The notes: generated from the sequence alone by a model not told the origin. 64,000 nt of DNA from Mesorhizobium muleiense (GCF_900099905.1 NZ_FNEE01000017.1:1-64000); one strand, 5' to 3'; counted from the stretch's first letter, positions 17,501 through 25,567 are shown. A program made the numbers and translations.

Positions 17501-18147
17501 GGCAGGTAGACGTCGCTCAAGGAAAGCGCGGCAACTCCCAGGAAGATCAGACCCAGGACGCCGGCTTCCACCCGCTGTGCGGGAGGGAGTTGGGTCTTGC
17601 TGCGCCAATACTGGATCACGACCAGCGCCGGTGGCGCTACGAGCAGGATTCCGGTGGCGTCGCCAATCCAAAACAGCGGCCATACCGCCGTGAAAGTTTG
17701 CGATGCTATGCCAAACCACGCAAGCGTCGCGCTTCCAACCGTCGCGCTGACGAGCGGCGCCACTCCAGCGCCTAGCAAGACGAATGCGAGAACTTCCTGC
17801 AAAGTTTCAAGCCGAACCGGACGCCCGCATGCCCGATTCACAAGCGTTGCGCCGACAGCCGCGCCAAGGGCGTTGCCGACATAGATCAGAAAGCCCGCAG
17901 GCAGCGGACTGTGGAACCACACGAACTGCGCGAACATCTCCGCCAGGCAACCCGCCAGTATCCACCACGGCCAACTGTAAGGCGAGGTGAGGATGAGCGT
18001 CGCGATGAAAACGCCGCCCGGAGGCCAAATGGAAACCGTTATTCCGGGGACGATTGCCAGCGCCTGGGCGAACCCGCAGCCCAAGACATATGCCGCAAAA
18101 AATAGCCCCAGATGAAGGAATTGCGGGCGCGACCAGACGGACATCAT
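14536..18147 (-). CDS. MASE1 five-PAS sensor histidine kinase
   Basis: This protein is about 1203 residues. Residues ~10-290 carry an eight-span MASE1-type membrane sensor (SIWPPGG, ATGILLVAPPAL). Five consecutive PAS/PAC units follow (about 305-950), each opening like 'RERELSQLVDMVPSHVW' and ending like 'EPMRDQDGRIVQWYGLCHDIDD'. Then come HisKA (SIAHEVNQPL, His near 990) and HATPase_c (NLIRNGMDAM, DRGRGI, FEPFFTTKGNGMGMGLAI). It probably senses a membrane or cytosolic redox or small-molecule signal. Start at 18147 because AGGAGAAACCG precedes the ATGATG; the longer frame to 18294 begins with a repeat-encoded tail. It leads the operon with the three regulators. Confidence 0.9.
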   Translation of the reverse strand: MMSVWSRPQFLHLGLFFAAYVLGCGFAQALAIVPGITVSIWPPGGVFIATLILTSPYSWPWWILAGCLAEMFAQFVWFHSPLPAGFLIYVGNALGAAVGATLVNRACGRPVRLETLQEVLAFVLLGAGVAPLVSATVGSATLAWFGIASQTFTAVWPLFWIGDATGILLVAPPALVVIQYWRSKTQLPPAQRVEAGVLGLIFLGVAALSLSDVYLPTPYIIMPPLLWAAARFEFRGAAVALTLLALITMALTISGDSQFVGAPEFQRERQVMLQLFLAISAFSALIVAAISRQRQLALVTSRDRERELSQLVDMVPSHVWRLAPDGEPIFFNKRMVDFLGLDVADTIKPGMSRMTAMIEAGVHPDDRAALSDTLRHCLATGEVLAMRYRLRRQDGVYRWMSSRAEPMRDQDGRIVQWYGLCHDIDDQMHAEEALRRSERQLQETIDAVPVRIWSAKPTGGPVYFNKRYQDHFRSVIADFEALGEPRIEQLLQELIHPEDAPEVQNTLRNCFETGGMSTMRFRWREQHGAYRWAECRVEPRRNEDGEVAEWYGVSLDVDEEVRAQEALRDRERELSQLVNMVPVHIRRLTPKGEPTFFNKRLLDFFGLNDLAQLDKPDMSRQAAAITTLVHPEDAARLLETVRHSFATGEPYSMKYRMRHADGAYRWVDGRGEPVRDQSGAIMQWYAISIDIDDEMRAQEALRDRERQLQQLIDTVPVQIWCVTPGGDPAYINKTMMDYIGLKLDDFDADGGLPSAIRTIVHPEDRASLLQALTHSFSTGEPFELKFRNRRWDGSYRWTEGRAEPLRDESGRIIRWFGANVDIHDFVTSQEALQERERFLWQLVETLPAMIDCAAPDGEPVYRSQQLREFLGYELELLDGTGKSRLAGTLDAGVHPDDLAGVKGGYAHSLSTGEPYARRHRLRRFDGEYRWVETRAAPMRDTEGTIVQWNVICLDVENEVRAEEELRLAQERLARASQAASLAELSASIAHEVNQPLAAVVANSHACQRWLMAEPPNLERAQKTVERIIRDANAAADVVSRIRALFKQSGEARSSTALSGVIAEARNLMAEEAARRRVRMDIDVESDLPLVALDRVHIQQVLVNLIRNGMDAMDAVAGDRVLEVRVRRIGDLVQTEISDRGRGIEFPDKIFEPFFTTKGNGMGMGLAICRSIVESHGGRLWAEKNEPQGATFVFTLPIEVKAAP

Positions 18148-18219
18148 CGGTTTCTCCTGCCGGGCAAAGAAGGGCTGGGGATTGTCAACGCTGCGTGTAG
18201 CACGTCTCCGCGATATCTG

Positions 18220-18256
18220 GGCTGGCGAACTCATGATCTCGGCTGGCGAACTCATG
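18220..18256 (+). repeat. Tandem 16-bp repeat, 21-bp period
   Basis: GGCTGGCGAACTCATG occurs at 18220-18235 and again at 18241-18256, five bases apart. A 21-bp period equals two helical turns, so a regulator could bind both on the same face. Both copies lie upstream of the chosen kinase start, in its presumed promoter region. If the longer kinase frame were used, they would encode the repeated MSSPA.I motif. Confidence 0.6.
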
Positions 18257-18288
18257 GCACACCCTAATTCGGCGCCCCCCCGACTGCA

Positions 18289-18308
18289 CCTCATGGAAAT
18301 CCATGAGG
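18289..18308. promoter_or_regulatory. Perfect 20-bp palindrome upstream of the kinase operon
   Basis: CCTCATGG-AAAT-CCATGAGG has 8-bp perfect arms and a four-base AT spacer, 142 bases upstream of the kinase start codon. The symmetry suits a dimeric DNA-binding protein such as the FixJ-like regulators of the same operon. No regulator can be assigned from sequence. Confidence 0.45.
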
Positions 18309-18503
18309 CGTGGCCGAAGCGTACCTGACCTAGGCCTCAGGATGATACTGGCTAGACCAGCCGAGTGGCGACATGGCTCTCGCATGATGGCTCGGCGCGG
18401 CGTGTCCCGGCATGAGCCCCTGCCATGTTATGGCTGCCAATCGGTCACACCGCACTGCGGGCATCCACGACATGGCTGGCGAGAATCTTTCCAGGGGCGT
18501 TTG

Positions 18504-20231
18504 TCACGCTGGCAACTTCGCATCTTCCATCTGCCTCTGACTCCCTTCGACAAGGGCGTTCGAGGCCAAGGTAGAAGACGGCAAGCTCGGGGTCATGTCG
18601 GGCGTCGGCGCGATCGGCATCGGAATCGCCCTCAGCGCCAGGGACGACTGTTCCGTGCGCTTTCTCATGTATCGAGCGAGGCCGATCTTGATCGTGACCA
18701 GCACGGGCGCGGCAACCACGAACAGCAGCGCGACTGCGTTGAACGCGGTGTCGAAGGCGATCACTGTGGACTGACCGGCGACCGCTCTGCCCAGCAGGCT
18801 CGTCGCTGCCCGGCCAGTTGCCACGGGATCCATTCCTTTTGCCGCGAGCATGGCTGTCGTCGTTGCCAGACGCTCGCTGACCGCGGGAATGCCCGCGGTG
18901 ACGTTGGCGCCGAGCACCGCGACATTGGCGGCGACGTTATTCTCGATCAATGTCTGCAGCCAGGCGACACCCATGAGGCCACCGAGCTGGCGACCCGTAT
19001 TGAAGAGGCCTACGCCGGATGCGAGGTTTTGGTGGTTGAGCTTGCCGAAAGCGATGAGAGTGATCGACAGGAACAGGAAGCCGAGGCCGAGGCCACGCAA
19101 CAGAATGGCTGGCATCATGTCGTCCGCGCCGCTTTCGATGGTCGAACCGGACAGCATCCACATCGCAACCATGATCATAAGGATTCCAAAGGGCACCGTG
19201 GCGATTGGAGGAATGCGGCGGACCTGCATGAGGAAAGCAGCGATGAGGAGCGCGCCGATGAAAAGTGCGCCGCTCGGCAACAGGAGCAGGCCGGCGTCGG
19301 TTGGCGTGAACGCAAGGACGGACACGGCGAACGAAGGGATCAGGAACGCGCTCCCGAACAAGGCGGCGCCGGCGACGAAACTGACGATGAAGGCGAAGGA
19401 AAAATCGTCCGACCGGAACGGGGTGAAGTCCAGCAGGCCCTGACCTTTGACGATCATTTGTTGGCCGAGAAATGCCAGCAGAGTGGCCGTGCCGACCACC
19501 GTTAGGCAGGCGATGTGTCGTTCTTCGAACCAGTCCCATCGGCTGCCTTGGCCGAGCACGTATGTGAAGCAGAACAGTGCGGTCGAGAGGAGCGAGAAGC
19601 CAAGCCAGTCGAACGGGCGGGGTCCGGCTTTGACGGGCACCGGGCAGTCCGCGATCAGCAAGAATCCGGCGGCCGCGAGCGCCACCGGGACGACGCTGAA
19701 GAAGATCCACATCCATGACTGGCTGTCGAGCAACCAGCCCTCAAAGGCTGGGGCGATCGTCGCCGGGGCAACGACCGAACCGATTGCGAACAGGGCCTGA
19801 AGGATCGGCTGGTGGCGTCGCGGATAAGCGAGAAAAATGATCGTCTGCCCCGCGACGAGCAGGACGCCTCCGGAGAAGCCTTGCATTACGCGGAGCACAA
19901 CCAGCAGATCCAGTTGCGTTGTGATGGCGGCAAGGGCGCAGGCTGCGCCCATGGCTATGGTCGAGCTGACGATCAGACAGCGTGGACTGACGCGGTTCAT
20001 CAGCCAGGCGGCGACCATGAACCCGATCAGCTTCGGAGCGGTATATCCCACATCGAGCCAGGCGAACTCATCGGGCGTTGCATAGGTGTCGCCGATGATA
20101 TCGCCACGCCCGAGCGACAGGACTGTGCTGGCGATCGCCTCTGTCAGAGTGGCGAGTATTATGCCCGCGACGAGAAGGGCTCCTGTTGCTGGTCGGTTGC
20201 GGTCCGGGATGGCGATGACCACTGCGGTCAT
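18504..20231 (-). CDS. MFS multidrug exporter, DHA2 (EmrB/QacA) type
   Basis: This 575-residue transporter has about 14 hydrophobic segments, the number expected of DHA2 exporters. The motif C-like region is seen near GFSGGVLLVAGQTIIFLAYPRR and the conserved GLLDFTPFRSDDFSFAF segment is typical of EmrB relatives. It exports drugs or toxic metabolites with protons, working with the adaptor encoded just upstream; the two genes overlap by four bases (ATGA at 20228-20231). The divergent TetR gene and its operators suggest induction by a ligand. Confidence 0.9.
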   Translation of the reverse strand: MTAVVIAIPDRNRPATGALLVAGIILATLTEAIASTVLSLGRGDIIGDTYATPDEFAWLDVGYTAPKLIGFMVAAWLMNRVSPRCLIVSSTIAMGAACALAAITTQLDLLVVLRVMQGFSGGVLLVAGQTIIFLAYPRRHQPILQALFAIGSVVAPATIAPAFEGWLLDSQSWMWIFFSVVPVALAAAGFLLIADCPVPVKAGPRPFDWLGFSLLSTALFCFTYVLGQGSRWDWFEERHIACLTVVGTATLLAFLGQQMIVKGQGLLDFTPFRSDDFSFAFIVSFVAGAALFGSAFLIPSFAVSVLAFTPTDAGLLLLPSGALFIGALLIAAFLMQVRRIPPIATVPFGILMIMVAMWMLSGSTIESGADDMMPAILLRGLGLGFLFLSITLIAFGKLNHQNLASGVGLFNTGRQLGGLMGVAWLQTLIENNVAANVAVLGANVTAGIPAVSERLATTTAMLAAKGMDPVATGRAATSLLGRAVAGQSTVIAFDTAFNAVALLFVVAAPVLVTIKIGLARYMRKRTEQSSLALRAIPMPIAPTPDMTPSLPSSTLASNALVEGSQRQMEDAKLPA

Positions 20232-21256
20232 GAGTCTCTACCGCGATCAATCTCGACACGCGCGGACAGGCCGGGCACGAGGCGACCGGGCAGCGGATTG
20301 CCGATAAATCGGATCTTGACCGGAACGCGCTGAACGACGCGAACGAAGTTTCCTGTCGCATTGTCTGCGGGGAGCAAACTGAAGGCAGACCCACTGCCGG
20401 GCGCAAAGCTGTCCACCATCCCTTCAAACGCCTCGTTTGGGTAGCCATCGATGGTGACGCGGACGTGTTGACCGGGCTGGATATGTTTAATCTGGGTTTC
20501 CTTGAAGTTCGCCACGACCCACAGATCATTGACCGGAACAATATCGAGCAGAGAGGCACCCGGCGCCACAAGCCGGCCGATGCGAACCTGGCGGTTGCCG
20601 ACGACGCCGTCTACCGGCGCGCGAACCACGGCGTTGTCGAGGTCGATTTGAGCGAGTTCCTCCGCGGCCCGGGCCTGCGCTACCGCGGCAACGGCGGCTT
20701 CGCGCTGGGCGTCGAGCACGGCGATGCGCTGCCGCTGTGCCTCCAGTGCCGCCGATGCCGCCGCCACGGCCGCTTCGGCCCTCGACCGCGCGGCATCGCT
20801 TTCGTCGACCTCGGCCTGGCTTACGGCGTGGGTACGAATAAGTTCGCGGCGGCGGCCTGACGCCTTGGTCGCGAGGTTCAGCTCGGCCTCGGCCGAACGC
20901 GTCTGGGCTTCGGCCTGCCTGATGAGGGCATGCTGAAACTGGACTTCGGCGTCGACATTGCCAAGGCGCGCCTGAGCGGCTTCGACATTGGCCACAGCCT
21001 GCGCGAGCCGCGCGCGGTAGTCGCGGTCGTCGATGCGGAACAGGACGTCACCCGCCCGGACGGCCTGGTTGTCCCGAACCTCTACTGCGGTGACGTAGCC
21101 CGCGATCTTCGGCGCAAGCCCGGTCACATCCCCGCGGACGTACGCGTTGTCGGTCGACGTGTCATCCGAACGGGCCCAAGCCCATCCTGCGCCAAGGGCG
21201 ACCACGGCTGAGAGGCACAGCAGCAGGCCGATCGTCTTTTTCCTGCTATGCGGCAT
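20228..21256 (-). CDS. HlyD/EmrA-family membrane fusion protein
   Basis: The 342-residue adaptor has one N-terminal membrane span (TIGLLLCLSAVVALGAGWAWA), a biotinyl-lipoyl-like half motif (VRDNQAVRAGDVLFRIDDRDY), a long coiled-coil hairpin (roughly residues 85-200, rich in Ala/Glu/Gln/Arg) and the second half motif (VVRAPVDGVVGNRQVRIGRLV). It bridges the MFS pump to an outer membrane channel; no TolC-like gene is in the window. It starts 11 bases from the first operator palindrome. Confidence 0.92.
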   Translation of the reverse strand: MPHSRKKTIGLLLCLSAVVALGAGWAWARSDDTSTDNAYVRGDVTGLAPKIAGYVTAVEVRDNQAVRAGDVLFRIDDRDYRARLAQAVANVEAAQARLGNVDAEVQFQHALIRQAEAQTRSAEAELNLATKASGRRRELIRTHAVSQAEVDESDAARSRAEAAVAAASAALEAQRQRIAVLDAQREAAVAAVAQARAAEELAQIDLDNAVVRAPVDGVVGNRQVRIGRLVAPGASLLDIVPVNDLWVVANFKETQIKHIQPGQHVRVTIDGYPNEAFEGMVDSFAPGSGSAFSLLPADNATGNFVRVVQRVPVKIRFIGNPLPGRLVPGLSARVEIDRGRDS

Positions 21257-21266
21257 GAGGGCCTCC

Positions 21267-21282
21267 GGTAATAGGCGTTACC
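21267..21282. promoter_or_regulatory. Palindromic operator 1 in the emr-like/TetR divergent region
   Basis: GGTAATAGGCGTTACC fits the pattern GGTAAT-N4-GTTACC, an inverted repeat. It lies ten bases before the start of the minus-strand adaptor gene, so a bound repressor would block its transcription or initiation. Confidence 0.7.
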
Positions 21283-21294
21283 ATTGACGTTTAT

Positions 21295-21310
21295 GGTAAT
21301 GGTTGTTACC
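21295..21310. promoter_or_regulatory. Palindromic operator 2 in the emr-like/TetR divergent region
   Basis: GGTAATGGTTGTTACC is the second copy of GGTAAT-N4-GTTACC, 28 bp downstream of the first (start to start). The pair sits in the 81-bp gap between the divergent adaptor and TetR genes, the classical place for an autoregulated TetR operator. The outward half sites also form TTACCAT-N8-ATGGTAA between them. Confidence 0.7.
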
Positions 21311-21337
21311 AGTCAAGGGATGGACTGGAGTGGATGA

Positions 21338-21961
21338 ATGGCTGCTGCAAGGACCACACGGCGCAACGGCCGCCGGGACGCTCTTCTTCAAGCGGCTGCC
21401 GAGGTCTTTTTCGAACAAGGCTACGCCGCGACGAGCATCGACGCGATCATCGAACGCGCCGGCGGATCGAAACGCAACATTTACAATGAGTTCGGCAACA
21501 AGGAGGGTCTGTTCTCCGCTATCGTGAGGGAAAGCGCAGACAAGCTGCTGTCGCCCTTGGTGATCGAGGAAATAGAAGGCCACGATCTGCGGGCGACACT
21601 GACGGCGTTCGGCCGGCATTCCATGGACGCCTATATGTCTCCCACCTTGATCGGAATCTACCGAATTGCCGTTACCGAGGCCAACCGCTTCCCCGATCTC
21701 GTGAAGTCGTTCTACGAACAGGGGCCAGGACGGACCGCGGTCCGGCTCGCCGAGGTCCTCGAAGCCGCCAGGGAACGGGGGGAAATCCAGGCGGACGATT
21801 GCTTGCGTCTGGCCGGGCACTTTGTAGGCATGACCCGCGACAACCTGCATCTGCAGGTCGTTCTCGGGCTCCGGCCCCCGCCGTCGGACGAAGAAGCGCG
21901 GGAGGCGGTTGCTTCTGCTGTGGAAATCTTCCTGAACGGCGTTCGACGCAGCCGGAAGTAG
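21338..21961 (+). CDS. TetR-family transcriptional regulator
   Basis: This 207-residue regulator has an N-terminal TetR helix-turn-helix (RRDALLQAAAEVFFEQGYAATSIDAIIERAGGSKRNIYNEFGNKEGLFSAIV) and a C-terminal ligand domain of the kind often seen with AcrR-like drug-efflux repressors (the PDLVKSFYEQGPGR segment). It is divergent from the exporter operon and most likely binds the two GGTAAT-N4-GTTACC palindromes in front of it, repressing both itself and the exporter until a drug-like ligand binds. Confidence 0.92.
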   Translation: MAAARTTRRNGRRDALLQAAAEVFFEQGYAATSIDAIIERAGGSKRNIYNEFGNKEGLFSAIVRESADKLLSPLVIEEIEGHDLRATLTAFGRHSMDAYMSPTLIGIYRIAVTEANRFPDLVKSFYEQGPGRTAVRLAEVLEAARERGEIQADDCLRLAGHFVGMTRDNLHLQVVLGLRPPPSDEEAREAVASAVEIFLNGVRRSRK

Positions 21962-22174
21962 AAGGGCAATCGTTGCCGTCAGCATCGGGCCGTTTGGCGA
22001 AAAGTCGCGCGGCGTGCCCCGTTCGAGCAGGCCTCGACGCCGATATGCCTCACGGGCCTCATGAATGATCCGCCTCACATCGTCGGCGCAGACGTTGTCG
22101 CGCCGCATCAGATGCTGGACGATAGGATCGTCCAGCATCTCTTCGAGTGTTGGTTCGGAATTCACGGGGTCCAT
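21962..22174 (-). pseudogene. Small conserved-looking ORF without its own stop
   Basis: From an ATG at 22174 the minus-strand frame reads MDPVNSEPTLEEMLDDPIV followed by QHLMRRDNVCADDVRRIIHEAREAY, which looks like a genuine small acidic helical protein (I recall similar short rhizobial proteins, without a name). The frame does not stop at the expected 60-70 residues; it continues antisense across the TetR gene to 21278, so the natural stop may be lost. I mark only the part outside tetR. Confidence 0.33.
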
Positions 22175-22301
22175 GATCTGTTCTCTTGCCGGTTCGGGCT
22201 TGCGGCGCGAGTTTTCACGCGCAACTCGCCGAAGCATCCCAGGGGACGGTCGCGGAAACAGTTCGGCGCGCCCGTCCCCTGGTGCCTGGCCTTCCATGAA
22301 A

Positions 22302-22664
22302 TTATCTGGCGTCGGACCTGGAAAGGATCTGCGCCTTGCGGCCGCTCGAAAGCTGGATGATGGCGATCGTCGCGACGCAAAGCCCAACCAAGGCGTGCGT
22401 CCACGTCGCCGCCTGCGCCGATCCGAAGCCGAGCAGGAACGGAGCGGCTACGCCCCAGCACCCCAAGCCGAGATTGGACCACTCCGTCCACGCTCCGTAG
22501 CGGTAGAGTGCCACGGCGGAGCAGCAGGCAATCAGCGCGCCGACGATCCCCGCGTTCCAAGCCGCGGCGGGCATCTCGGTGAACGCGAAGCCAGCGCAGG
22601 CCAGACCTGCGCCCAGAACGAGGTTGGTCCACTCCAACCCCTTGCTCGGTACTTCATTTGTCAT
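22302..22664 (-). CDS. SPW-repeat-type small membrane protein
   Basis: This 120-residue protein has four hydrophobic spans arranged as two similar halves (EWTNLVLGAGLACAGF ... and EWSNLGLGCWGVAAPFLLGF ...), the internal duplication typical of SPW-repeat membrane proteins. Their function is unknown. The start at 22664 has GGAGACGAAG just upstream (GGAG at the right distance); a further in-frame ATG at 22703 is less likely. It stands alone between the TetR region and the broken patatin gene. Confidence 0.7.
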   Translation of the reverse strand: MTNEVPSKGLEWTNLVLGAGLACAGFAFTEMPAAAWNAGIVGALIACCSAVALYRYGAWTEWSNLGLGCWGVAAPFLLGFGSAQAATWTHALVGLCVATIAIIQLSSGRKAQILSRSDAR

Positions 22665-22925
22665 CTTCGTCTCCTTCTCCAGTCCGGCTCCGCACCACGC
22701 CATCGATGTCGGGGCGGCCGATACGAGGAGAATGACGCGGTCCCGCGCAGCAGCCTATTCTACGCAGGCATCTGTCGGGCGATGCTAAGGTCTAGTGCAG
22801 CTGAGCGCGGTGCTGGCGGAGAATATCGAAGCGCTTGGGGTCACAGCGTTGCTGGGCGTAGGAAATCCGCCTTCTTACCGTCGGACATGCTCCTGCCGAG
22901 CAGAGCCTGACGTTGACGATGCCGA

Positions 22926-24202
22926 TCACAGGCGCCTGTCGGCGAATACAGGGCTGTCTTTCCAAAGGGTGCCAGCCGCCAACCCGGCGTGTCCGAGGTC
23001 ATAGACAGCTTGCATATAGCTGGCGTTGTAAGGATCGAGCATCGAATAGGGGACTTGGGCGTCAATGGTCGCAAGGTGGAAACGTGCCCCGGTCAGTTTG
23101 GCATAGTTGTAGAGGATAGCCAGTTCGCTCTGTGTCTGTGACTTGAGCAGGATGGAATACGCTCTTGCGATCACGGACAACGTTCTATTCCGCGTGGTGG
23201 CGAATTCCGGTATGAGCGCGTTGTTTACGATCACATGGAAATCGACACTCTGACGTTTCGCCGGCACGAGAGGGTTCGTGCTTGCCAGAATTGCCTGCGG
23301 AAGTATCAGGACTTGCGACGTCGACCCTCCATCGGAATGCATTTCCTGGAAGCGGCGCCCTCCTGACTCGGCCTCGATCATGACTGCCGGATAAACGCCC
23401 GGAATGCTTGCCGAAGCGATCATAACGTCCTGAACAGCTTCAGCGCGTCCGATCGGCCGCTGTTGGCGATGGTGCCCATGTTCCACACGACGGCCCGCTG
23501 GGTGTCGAGATTCGTCGTGAGGACCAGGAGGCGGCGGCCTTTGCGATGCTCGGCTGCAACCTGCTGCAGGACCGCTTGTGTGATGAACTCCTCGACCATC
23601 CGCCTCATTGGCGTGGATCTCAGCAAGCTCGATCCGATCAAGCCAACGGGAAATTTGGTCGCGACAAGATCGTCGGCGACGCCGCTTGTAAAGAGATGCA
23701 CCAGCGTGCCGTCATGAGCCGATCCGAGGAACGCGAATGGCGCGATTAGGGCGCCAGTGCTTACGCCGGTGACTACATCAAATTGCGGGCGGGTCCCGGT
23801 CTCGCTCCACGCCGAAAGCACGCCGACGCCGAAGGCGCCTCCCGCACCGCCGCCGGAGATCATCAGGACATCGAGGCCATCCGGCTCGGTTGCCGGCGTC
23901 CAGTCGCGCACATCTCCCGCAGCGATCCGAGCGTCGCGATATATCCTGATCTCACCATAGCCGGCGATCGAAGCCTTCTCTGCTTCCGCCGCGTCAAGGG
24001 GTATGTCCGTGGCGGCGATCCGAGTGTCGCATCCCGGGAACCAAACGAATGTCGCGACCAGTGCTGCCAGCCCAACGAGCACCGATACTTTCAAAGGACG
24101 CAAACCGGATCTCCCGTGCTTGGCTTCGTGAACGCGGAGTAGTTCGCATATCCGACAGCCGCGGGTCTCCGACGCTTCGGTCGAACGATTCGCTGTCGGC
24201 AA
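22926..24202 (-). pseudogene. Patatin-like phospholipase lipoprotein, frameshifted
   Basis: Two overlapping minus-strand frames together make one patatin-family lipid acyl hydrolase. The upstream frame (23420-24202) has a lipoprotein-like leader (VLVGLAALVATFVWFPGC), the oxyanion loop GGGAGGAFGVG and the nucleophile GVSTG, and ends ALKLFRTL-stop. The downstream frame (22926-23486) resumes at DVMIASASIPGVYPAV and carries the catalytic Asp as DGG. Joining ALKLFR to DVMIAS needs a single base restored near 23430. As sequenced, the Ser is separated from the Asp, so the product is inactive unless this is a sequencing error or programmed frameshift. Confidence 0.72.
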
Positions 24203-24928
24203 AGAGCCTGATTTCCATCAGCCGTGCGCAACGCTGGCGGCACGATATTCCCCGTCAGCCCAACGCATCATGCGGGACAGCATGCTCCTCATTTTTGCCC
24301 GACACGATGTCGGTGATGAACCACATCGAGAAGGCTATGTGAAAGCCGCGGCTGTAGTCGATTGATCCAAGGATGAGGGCGAGCAATACCACGGTAGAGA
24401 TCGCCCGCCGCGGTGACGTCGGCGGACCGCAGTTCTATCCGCTGTGATCGTGGCTCGGCGCGCGCCTGACGCCCGGAATCCACGAAAACTCCAAGGCACG
24501 GGACTGCACGACTAGGCAGGCGCCGAGTGCACGGAATGGAGTGCCGATGCGGCTTTCATGGCGAGTCGCAGGACCATGGGAGCCGCTTGAGGGCGCAGCA
24601 GCCGATCACCGCGACGGCGATGTCCTGCTCCGAAGGTGAATGACATAGGGCAGGAACCGACCGTCCACGCACCTATACCGACGTCTAGGTCAGCCATTCA
24701 AATCGCTAGGTCCGATCACCCTTTGTAGTGTTGCGTTGCCCGCCGCGATACGGGTACGCAAGACCTGACGTAGAGACTACGAATTGGCGGGCATAGCTGG
24801 CGCAGAGCAAGCTCCGGCCGCTTCGCGTGAGACGCAGGTCCTGATTGACGTGTGACAGAAGCGCGGTTGATACTGACTGCGTGAACCCGGCCAATTCGTG
24901 TTCAGCATATCTCCCCGAGGCCAGAGTC
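24203..24928. other. Long intergenic region with decayed coding traces
   Basis: Between the broken patatin gene and the FixJ-like regulator there is no complete gene. One minus-strand trace at 24255-24392 encodes a hydrophobic peptide (described separately). The promoter of the regulator/kinase operon should lie near 24850-24920, but I see no convincing consensus. Confidence 0.4.
24255..24392 (-). pseudogene. Hydrophobic membrane-protein remnant
   Basis: A 45-codon minus-strand frame from a GTG reads VVLLALILGSIDYSRGFH followed by IAFSMWFITDIVSGKNEEH, which has the look of a real transmembrane segment with a short charged tail. A stop codon immediately precedes it in frame and there is no ATG or ribosome binding site, so it is probably the end of a degraded gene. 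No family recognised. Confidence 0.25.
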
Positions 24929-25567
24929 ATGGGCGTGGCAACTTCAGGAATCGCAGACGGTCCCATAACAATTTTGGTCGACGACGACGCAACGGTCCGC
25001 GACGCGTTGGAGGAGTTGCTGAATTCGGTCGGCATCGACACGATGTCGTTTTCTTCGGGCCAGGAACTACTGGACGCAAAACTGCCGGACCGCCCAGGCT
25101 GCCTCGTTCTCGATGTGCGAATGCCGGGCTTGAGCGGCCTCGATCTTCAGCATGTCCTGGCAACCAAAGGCATTCTAACGCCGATCGTATTCTTGACCGG
25201 TCATGGCGACATCGCGATGGGCGTCCAGGCGATGAAGGCGGGGGCAGTGGATTTCCTGACCAAGCCGGTGCGCGACCAGACGTTCCTTGACGCAGTGTCC
25301 ACCGCTATCGCCAACGACGTCGCGCGAAGAGCGGCATCGACCGTATCGCGAAAGAACGTGGCACTTTATGAGACCCTTACGCCCCGCGAGCGGGAAGTGC
25401 TGAGGCTCGTGGTCTCCGGTGCCACAAACAAGCAGATTGCATCGGATCTCGGCATCAGCGAGATCACCGTAAAGCTCCATCGGAGCAACATGATGAAGAA
25501 GATGAACGCAAGGTCCATCTCCCATCTCTTCAATGTGTGGCAGTCGCTTCCAGTCGACAGCCGCTGA
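24929..25567 (+). CDS. FixJ-type response regulator
   Basis: The 212-residue regulator has receiver motifs VDDD (17-20), D62 (LVLDVRMPG), TGHGD and FLTKPVRDQT, then a LuxR-type HTH (LTPREREVLRLVVSGATNKQIASDLGISEITVKLHRSNMMKKM). Both domains closely match the regulator at 12809, so the two are paralogues. Start 24929 has GAGG eight bases upstream; the open frame extends back to 24845 without a clear site. It is followed after 93 bases by a PAS kinase on the same strand, its likely partner. Confidence 0.9.
   Translation: MGVATSGIADGPITILVDDDATVRDALEELLNSVGIDTMSFSSGQELLDAKLPDRPGCLVLDVRMPGLSGLDLQHVLATKGILTPIVFLTGHGDIAMGVQAMKAGAVDFLTKPVRDQTFLDAVSTAIANDVARRAASTVSRKNVALYETLTPREREVLRLVVSGATNKQIASDLGISEITVKLHRSNMMKKMNARSISHLFNVWQSLPVDSR

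Larger units (their letters stand above)
18148..18503. other. Upstream region of the five-PAS kinase operon
   Basis: This 356-base gap between two minus-strand genes holds the control region of the kinase operon. Notable are a 16-bp direct repeat with 21-bp period (18220-18256) and a perfect palindrome (18289-18308), described separately. I see no additional gene in it. Confidence 0.5.

Noticed and set aside
18303-19505. 400-codon plus-strand frame
   Set aside because: Antisense of the MFS exporter; its product is charged and low-complexity, without recognisable features.
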